Origin: GWE2-42-39 sp942493345
Lineage (GTDB): Bacteria; Bacteroidota; Bacteroidia; Bacteroidales; Prolixibacteraceae
DNA: 64,000 nt
Direction of reading: 5' to 3'
NCBI GenBank assembly: GCA_942493345.1
Contig: OW818695.1
Span: 372,001 to 436,000, forward strand
This document shows positions 59,108 through 64,000 of this stretch, in pieces (position 1 is the first letter of the stretch; each line of letters starts with the position of its first letter). The translations under genes were made by a program, and so were the position numbers. The notes under the pieces were generated by a model. The model did not search any database. It was not told the origin of the DNA and was given only the letters and a program-made list of their open reading frames with translations.

Positions 59108-61174
59108 ATGGATACTATACCCTTTTTAAAGCTAAATAATGAGTATTATTTTCTTATTACAGACAAAATCAAGGAATGTGTAAACGAAAATACTTCATTA
59201 TTTTTTACTGGAGCAATGTTAAGTTTCCCAGAAGAAAAAAATAAAGTAAAGAGGGGGACTATAAATGAGATATTACGAAATGTCAATATTGAGGTAGATT
59301 GCGACTATTATATTTATAGAGATCCAAAAACAATTGTTTTATATAAAAAGAAAAATAAATTAGATAGCCTTTTTCAGGATAATAAGGATTTAGAATATTA
59401 TCTTGGACTTGATATGATAAATAATTTTAGAATAAAAAATAAATCTTTTCTATTTGAAAATCTATTTAACGAAAAGAAAAATCATATAGAAGAATGTTTA
59501 AATATTTTAATGAATTATTGCTTTTGTAATGAATACTCGTTATGGCTTTATAACGGAATTACAAAAGTCATAACACGTGAGGCATCTTCTGTTAGTGCAG
59601 GTCCAGATTTTGCTGAGAAAAAAAGTAATACAACATTATTTGAATTTATTGAAAGTGGATTGCAATATGAGTTTCGAAAACCTAAAAAGGAATATGCTGA
59701 CAAAGTCGGGCTTGGTAAAATGAAAACATTAAACCGTATTTTAATCCCGATGGATATTAAAGACAATGACAAGTATTGTGGAATTCTAAACTTTTATTCA
59801 AACTTGGAAAACTTTAGTTTAAAAGATGAAACTATAAAATTCATACAATCATACATAAAAACTCGTATGATTGAAAAGAGAGAATCTATACATTTAGCAT
59901 TGGAAAGATTTGAGAAACAACTATCTTCATCATATGATTTAAGTGATAATCAACCCTTTTTAGATGACGTTGTAGAAAAGATATCAAATGAATTTAAGTT
60001 TGAAACATGCTCAGTTTTTATCATAAATGACAATAAATTAGAGTTGATATCTTCTCATAATGCTGAATATTCTGGCAAGCCAAAATCTTCTGTAAAATAC
60101 CCTCTAGATGGCGATGGATTATCAACTAAAACAATTCAAGCAAAGGATATCGTATTTTCATACGATTTGAGAAATGACAAAAGAAATTCTCATTTTTATG
60201 ATGAGCCTAAAATATTACCTTCAACTAATTGGATTGGAATCCCTTTAAAATGGGATAATGACGTAAAAGGTATACTTAGAGTATCAAACAAATATTATTT
60301 AGATGATCAAAAAAATATAAAAATCAGGAGTTTGAGCTATGAAGATTTTATTTATCTAAAAGCAGCATGTAGCAGTATATCTAGTATTTTAAGAATTATT
60401 GAATTAATTAAAAAACATATTTCCGAAATAACTGAATTGGAAGAAAAAACTAAAGAGTTGGAAGAAAAAACAGACGAATTAGAAAGATTCAGTCGTATTT
60501 TCCTCCATGAAATTAGAACTCCAATTTCAAAGTTTAGTTTATCTCCAATTTCGATTAAAAGGATACTGAATAAAGGAAATGTTGATAAAAATACTTTGGC
60601 AATTGTAGAAAAAAGATTAGATGATATTACTGTATTAGGTGATAGATTATCTTTTATTACACATGTCTATTATTATGACCAAATGGTTTTACCTATAAAA
60701 ATTGAAAAGGTCAACGTTTTAAGTGAAATAATTTATCCAATAATTAATATAACCAAAGAATATGTCAGAACAAAATGGAAAGTTGATATTATTCATGATG
60801 GAGATAGCTTGAGAGGTTTTTATGTTCTCGGAGATAAAAGATTATTGAATATTGTTTTAAATACTTTGGTAGATAATGCTGCAAAATATTCAACTGAAGC
60901 GAAAGTACCAATTGAAATATATGGGAAAAGGGATATTATTAGTAATATGTACAAAATATATGTATCAAATTATGGATTTCCAATAGAGGATGATGAAGTG
61001 GATGAAATTTTCATAGACAGGAAAAGAGGCAAATATGTAATAAATAATAAACTAGAAGGAACAGGGATTGGACTAAGTCTTGCGAAAAATATTATGAAGA
61101 ATAGTAATGGAGACTTAAAACTTATATCAAACAAGAATCCAATTACATTTGAAATAACAATTCCATTAATATAA
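59108..61174 (+). CDS. Cytoplasmic GAF-domain sensor histidine kinase (cassette C15)
   Basis: 688 residues with no membrane segment. After an unknown N-domain (1-105) come two GAF-like regions (about 125-270 and 280-435), a Glu/Lys coiled coil with twin LEEKT repeats, an HisKA box with H467 (FLHEIRTPI), and a HATPase domain with N-box LVDNAAKYS (about 587) and G-box GTGIGLSLAKNI (about 651). It should autophosphorylate on a soluble signal. The receiver gene follows after 19 bp. Confidence 0.88.
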   Translation: MDTIPFLKLNNEYYFLITDKIKECVNENTSLFFTGAMLSFPEEKNKVKRGTINEILRNVNIEVDCDYYIYRDPKTIVLYKKKNKLDSLFQDNKDLEYYLGLDMINNFRIKNKSFLFENLFNEKKNHIEECLNILMNYCFCNEYSLWLYNGITKVITREASSVSAGPDFAEKKSNTTLFEFIESGLQYEFRKPKKEYADKVGLGKMKTLNRILIPMDIKDNDKYCGILNFYSNLENFSLKDETIKFIQSYIKTRMIEKRESIHLALERFEKQLSSSYDLSDNQPFLDDVVEKISNEFKFETCSVFIINDNKLELISSHNAEYSGKPKSSVKYPLDGDGLSTKTIQAKDIVFSYDLRNDKRNSHFYDEPKILPSTNWIGIPLKWDNDVKGILRVSNKYYLDDQKNIKIRSLSYEDFIYLKAACSSISSILRIIELIKKHISEITELEEKTKELEEKTDELERFSRIFLHEIRTPISKFSLSPISIKRILNKGNVDKNTLAIVEKRLDDITVLGDRLSFITHVYYYDQMVLPIKIEKVNVLSEIIYPIINITKEYVRTKWKVDIIHDGDSLRGFYVLGDKRLLNIVLNTLVDNAAKYSTEAKVPIEIYGKRDIISNMYKIYVSNYGFPIEDDEVDEIFIDRKRGKYVINNKLEGTGIGLSLAKNIMKNSNGDLKLISNKNPITFEITIPLI

Positions 61175-61193
61175 ACTTTTTAAATATAATGAT

Positions 61194-61598
61194 ATGGCAA
61201 ATGTACTAATTTTAGAAGATGACAACTTTATGAATGAAGAATTAAAGTTTCATATTGAAGATGAAGGACATCATTGTGAAATTATGGACAACGCTGATTC
61301 GTTGATGAAAAACTTGAAAATTCTTGAAAATTACAAGCTATTAGTATTAGATTTAATGATGATGAGAGGTGTTACACTAAAGGATGAGAAATCTGATCTT
61401 TCAACTGGTGAAATAATATTTAGAAGAATCAAAGAATTGTATCCTAAATTGGAAATTGTAATTTTAACAGCAATGAGCAGCTCTGATATTAAACTATCAA
61501 AAAATGAATTAAGCAATATTCCCGTATTTATAAAACCTCTTGATTCTGAATCCATTAAAGACTTTTTAAATATAATAGCTGAAAGAACAAGAAGATGA
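61194..61598 (+). CDS. Stand-alone response-regulator receiver (cassette C15)
   Basis: 134 residues, receiver domain only: acidic pair D9-D10, phospho-acceptor D53 (LVLDLMM), T92 (LTAMS) and K114 (FIKPL). There is a short insertion after D53 (TLKDEKSDLSTGE). With no output domain it must act by protein contact, most simply on the membrane protein encoded next, whose start overlaps its stop (ATGA). Confidence 0.88.
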   Translation: MANVLILEDDNFMNEELKFHIEDEGHHCEIMDNADSLMKNLKILENYKLLVLDLMMMRGVTLKDEKSDLSTGEIIFRRIKELYPKLEIVILTAMSSSDIKLSKNELSNIPVFIKPLDSESIKDFLNIIAERTRR

Positions 61599-62281
61599 AA
61601 TTTATTAAGCTATTACTAAGCCTATTAATTATTTTTTGGTCTGTTGTTGCAATTGCGGAACCAGATAATAATCAGAATTTAGAGAAGAATGAGTTAAAGG
61701 TTGTTCATATTATAACGAATAGCGAATATGTTAATTTAAGTAAAGAATTGACTAAATTACAGAATGAAAATGAAACTTTAAAAAATAGTATAAAGTTAAC
61801 TGATGAAAAAGTCAATCAGTCAATTACAGGGAAGACGAGTTTTATCTCATATATTAGTTGGACTACAAGTATAGTTTTATCATTCGTTGGTCTTTTGTTT
61901 GGTTTGTTTTCATTTCTGATGTATAGGGATAACAAAAAAATTATCAAGGAGTCTGAGCAAGTGTTAAATGAAGCCAAAAGCTTGAAATTGGACTTTGAAA
62001 ATTGGTTCAAATCAAGACAAGAAGAATATAAAAAGGTGATTAGAAATGATTATTTGAACGCACTGACGATATTGCAGAACACTAGTAAGCTAGAAGAACT
62101 AAAAAAGATATTAAAAGGAGATAAATTCGACCAAAAAAAGATTTACCCATTGGTAGCCTCATTAGCAATAAATCCTTCTATTGAATACAAGCCTTATTTA
62201 AATAAAATAATTGAATTGAATATTTCAGATGAAATCTCAGAAATAGCAAGAAAGGGAATTAATAAAATAATAGATGAATAA
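61595..62281 (+). CDS. Coiled-coil, single-pass membrane protein of the C15 signalling cassette
   Basis: 228 residues: signal peptide (cleavage near AIAE), a periplasmic coiled coil (LTKLQNENETLKNSIKL), a membrane helix (about 85-110), then a cytoplasmic coiled coil and a helical end resembling HEAT-like repeats (LVASLAINPSIEYKPYLNKI). It is the likely output partner of the receiver. No family recognised. Confidence 0.65.
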   Translation: MKFIKLLLSLLIIFWSVVAIAEPDNNQNLEKNELKVVHIITNSEYVNLSKELTKLQNENETLKNSIKLTDEKVNQSITGKTSFISYISWTTSIVLSFVGLLFGLFSFLMYRDNKKIIKESEQVLNEAKSLKLDFENWFKSRQEEYKKVIRNDYLNALTILQNTSKLEELKKILKGDKFDQKKIYPLVASLAINPSIEYKPYLNKIIELNISDEISEIARKGINKIIDE

Positions 62282-62416
62282 ATTTCCTATGAAGTTCATT
62301 GTTTTTTCGTTATAAAAAAATGATGATAATCTGTTTGTAAGTTTATTATAAAAGGCGAAGACTAAGTTTCTATTAACCTAATTTAGCCACTTAGCTTAGA
62401 CCATTGAGAGGTTAGT

Positions 62417-62608
62417 TTATCGTAGTTTGAAAGGTATTTTAAGTCTTTGCCAATTATCGTTTCTCTTTTCCTGAACGGTTTTGTGCGCATAGTAGTTACG
62501 AGCAATTTGAAAGTTGCCTGAAATAATGATTTTAGAAACATAATCGAATCTTGGCAAAGTAGATTTTTTGAATCCTCGTTGAGAAGTTACTTCAAGAAAT
62601 GCCACCAC
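62417..62608 (-). pseudogene. Possible gene remnants in the tail of cassette C15
   Basis: The 422 bp from 62282 to 62703 hold no intact gene. On the minus strand a 63-codon frame ends IARNYYAHKTVQEKRNDNWQ and reads like the C-terminal piece of a larger protein. On the plus strand from 62599 a short frame (MPPQIVTDELNIGSGKQLL) runs into attC15 and also looks truncated. They may be relics of older cassettes. Confidence 0.35.
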
Positions 62609-62703
62609 AAATTGTTACAGATGAGCTCAATATTGGTTCTGGTAAGCAACTTTTGGAACCAGTTTTACTTAAAGTTGGGAAGTCGATTGATGTCCAGGAA
62701 ACC

Positions 62704-62833
62704 GCCCTACAACTTCAGCTACCCGTCAAGTGCGGCAGCGGTGGTTTTCGGTGGGCATCTTTCCGCCCGGGCAGCTTTTCGGCTTGACAGGAAATCGCCC
62801 GCAATCCGCCCCTGCGTGTAGCTTCCTACGTTA
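62704..62833 (+). repeat. attC15, type A site ending cassette C15
   Basis: GCCCTACAAC is the exact reverse complement of the unusual C15 start GTTGTAGGGC, 3.9 kb away, including the GTTG variant. Crossover is at 62830/62831. Confidence 0.88.
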
Positions 62834-62857
62834 TAAACTATTTAAAAAAGAAGAAAC

Positions 62858-63097
62858 ATGAAGACAACCTTAGATTTAATTCAATTAGCTGGACTGGGCA
62901 CCAATTTAGTGATAGACGCAGGGACAAAAACTACGCTAGATTTGATTCAGATTGCAGGAGTATTAAAAGGTAAAGGAGCGCACTTGACATTGACAAATGC
63001 CTCAAGAAAAACAACTCTTGACCTTATTCAGATTTCTGGAGCTTGTTCTGGAAATTTGACCCTTGACTTCAACGATTATAAACCAAAAGACAAATAA
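62858..63097 (+). CDS. KTTLDLIQ-repeat protein, second copy (cassette C16)
   Basis: Identical 79-residue protein to 57440-57679 with three KTTLDLIQ repeats, again 2 bp ahead of the GIY-YIG-like gene. The 709 bp cassette C16 matches C13 including its attC. Confidence 0.65.
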   Translation: MKTTLDLIQLAGLGTNLVIDAGTKTTLDLIQIAGVLKGKGAHLTLTNASRKTTLDLIQISGACSGNLTLDFNDYKPKDK

Positions 63098-63099
63098 TT

Positions 63100-63408
63100 A
63101 TGGCAATTACAGTAGGAAACTATTCTTTTGAAGGACCCTATACTTCGACCGATAGACTCGAAGAAAAATCGGGAGTTTACGCTATTCATTGTAATGTTGG
63201 TGACAAATATTATTTAATTGACATTGGTGAAAGTTCAGGCGTAAAGACTCGCATTGAGAATCATGACAGAAAAGATTGCTGGACAAAAAATTGTAATGGA
63301 ACTCTTACTGTCTCTGTTTATTATACGCCAAATTTACAACAGCCAGGGCGAAAACTTGTAGAACAAGAATTAAGGAATTTGTATAATCCTGTTTGCGGAG
63401 AAAGATAA
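63100..63408 (+). CDS. GIY-YIG-like protein, second copy (cassette C16)
   Basis: Identical 102-residue protein to 57682-57990, with GVY, DIG, R51 and the Glu of VEQELRNLYNP. It is separated from the first copy by cassettes C14 and C15. Confidence 0.7.
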   Translation: MAITVGNYSFEGPYTSTDRLEEKSGVYAIHCNVGDKYYLIDIGESSGVKTRIENHDRKDCWTKNCNGTLTVSVYYTPNLQQPGRKLVEQELRNLYNPVCGER

Positions 63409-63412
63409 AAAC

Positions 63413-63542
63413 AGTTTATAACTTCAGCTACCCGTCAAGTGCGGCAGCAGTGGTTTTCGGTGTGCATCTTTCCGCTCAGGCTTCTTTTCGGCTTGACAGG
63501 AAATCGCCCGCAGTCCGCCCCTGCGTGTAGCTTCCTACGTTA
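63413..63542 (+). repeat. attC16, type A site ending cassette C16
   Basis: AGTTTATAAC is the reverse complement of the C16 start GTTATAAACT. Same sequence as attC13. Crossover is at 63539/63540. Confidence 0.87.
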
Positions 63543-63568
63543 CCGGTAATTTTAAGTACGCAATCAAC

Positions 63569-64000
63569 ATGGAAAATATTAAAATACCAGACATTGTATT
63601 GACTTATCCAACTGAATTTTTGGAGGAATTAATTGAGAGGGAAGTCTCATATCTTCACACAGATAAGTTAGATTTAAAAGTAGCCAAAGAAGATCATGGA
63701 AATTTCATGGCATTTGAGTGGATAATTCCAACTGCATTTGGAGTTTATATTTTAAAGCCATATTTCGATGCATTCTTGTCAGAAGCAGGGAAAGACCATT
63801 ACAATATTTTAAAAAATGGATTAAAAAGAATAGTTGAAAAGGGCAAATTTATTCGAGCTAGAATGATAGCTGCTACGGTATCATCAGAAAAATTATCGAA
63901 GAATTATAATCAGTCTTTAGTGATTTCATTAGTAATTCAAACAAAAAATGGCAGACAAATAAAACTACTGTTTGACAATGATTTAGATAAATCAGATTGG
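63569..64000 (+). CDS. Unknown protein, 3' end beyond the window (cassette C17)
   Basis: An open frame of 144 codons from ATG 63569 to the edge with no stop. It begins MENIKIPDIVLTYPTEFLEE and contains a hydrophobic patch (FEWIIPTAFGVYILKPYFDA). No family recognised. It starts 29 bp after the crossover, as in other one-gene cassettes (start GTTACCGGT). Confidence 0.6.
   Translation, partial: MENIKIPDIVLTYPTEFLEELIEREVSYLHTDKLDLKVAKEDHGNFMAFEWIIPTAFGVYILKPYFDAFLSEAGKDHYNILKNGLKRIVEKGKFIRARMIAATVSSEKLSKNYNQSLVISLVIQTKNGRQIKLLFDNDLDKSDW

Larger units (their letters stand above)
24370..64000 (+). mobile_element. Integron-like gene-cassette array (16 complete cassettes plus one partial)
   Basis: Cassette spans, crossover to crossover: C1 24370-26505, C2 26506-39665, C3 39666-46007, C4 46008-46906, C5 46907-48209, C6 48210-50345, C7 50346-52061, C8 52062-53489, C9 53490-54697, C10 54698-56013, C11 56014-56571, C12 56572-57412, C13 57413-58121, C14 58122-58797, C15 58798-62830, C16 62831-63539, C17 63540 onward. 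Each ends in an attC-like site whose first 9-10 bases are the reverse complement of that cassette's first bases, the defining trait of excised circular cassettes. Base composition is clearly more AT-rich than the core region. The array runs off the right edge. Confidence 0.85.

Noticed and set aside
62579..62821. 80-residue plus-strand frame ending in attC15
   Set aside because: More than half is attC translation; at best its first part is a gene relic.
26378..63542. CRISPR array
   Set aside because: Repeats are ~130 bp, spaced by hundreds to thousands of bases carrying genes, and no cas genes are seen.
1..64000. tRNA or rRNA genes
   Set aside because: No cloverleaf-like or rRNA-like segment was recognised by eye; a tRNAscan run was not possible.

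Overview
The window is from a gliding-type member of the Bacteroidota, probably the Marinilabiliales/Prolixibacteraceae side, though I cannot fix the genus. The reasons are the ssb-gldE-gldD cluster, a DUF5683 protein, Bacteroidota-type promoters (TAnnTTTG) and the family make-up.

Positions 1-22112 are ordinary chromosome. The minus strand carries mutY, ssb, gldE, gldD and a phosphopantetheinyl transferase. The plus strand carries HU, a 30-residue ribosomal-type peptide, RNase G and DsbD. The minus strand then carries an MBOAT/SGNH acylation pair, a parA-parB-DUF5683-lytic transglycosylase operon, a heptose-phosphate kinase and priA. The plus strand resumes with zwf and pgl.

From 22576 to the right edge the DNA is an integron-like gene-cassette array of about 40 kb. 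A 577-residue tyrosine recombinase (22576-24309) lies just upstream of an attI-like site and points in the same direction as the cassettes. Sixteen complete cassettes and one partial cassette follow. Each ends in a ~130 bp attC-like site (attC1 to attC16). Every one of the 16 sites begins with 9-10 bases that are the exact reverse complement of the first bases of its own cassette. The crossover falls at G/TT, and two pairs of duplicated cassettes confirm the junctions. The sites come in two unrelated stem sequences but keep the same 3/6-nucleotide asymmetric internal loop. The recombinase lacks the extra segment typical of IntI between its catalytic Arg and His-x-x-Arg, and it carries three N-terminal aromatic/basic modules. 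This looks like a chromosomal integron built on a non-IntI recombinase, and it is my main candidate for an undescribed system.

Cargo by cassette: C1 and C6 (identical) DapB-like reductase plus cation/proton antiporter; C2 (13.2 kb) a Fur-controlled metal efflux island; C3 (6.3 kb) AlkB-DUF1848-SF1 helicase-unknown-methyltransferase-like operon; C4 exported protein; C5 HsdR_N-type nuclease; C7 small genes on alternating strands; C8 unknown protein plus membrane protein; C9 macro-like plus deoxyribosyltransferase-like fusion; C10 unknown; C11 no convincing gene; C12 coiled-coil membrane protein; C13 and C16 (identical) KTTLDLIQ-repeat protein plus GIY-YIG-like protein; C14 membrane protein; C15 histidine kinase, receiver and coiled-coil membrane protein; C17 partial. 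The two longest cassettes are bracketed inside by a second stem-loop repeat family (elements A-D), which may be a second layer of mobility. Many cargoes look like defence or stress functions, but none of that is shown by sequence alone.
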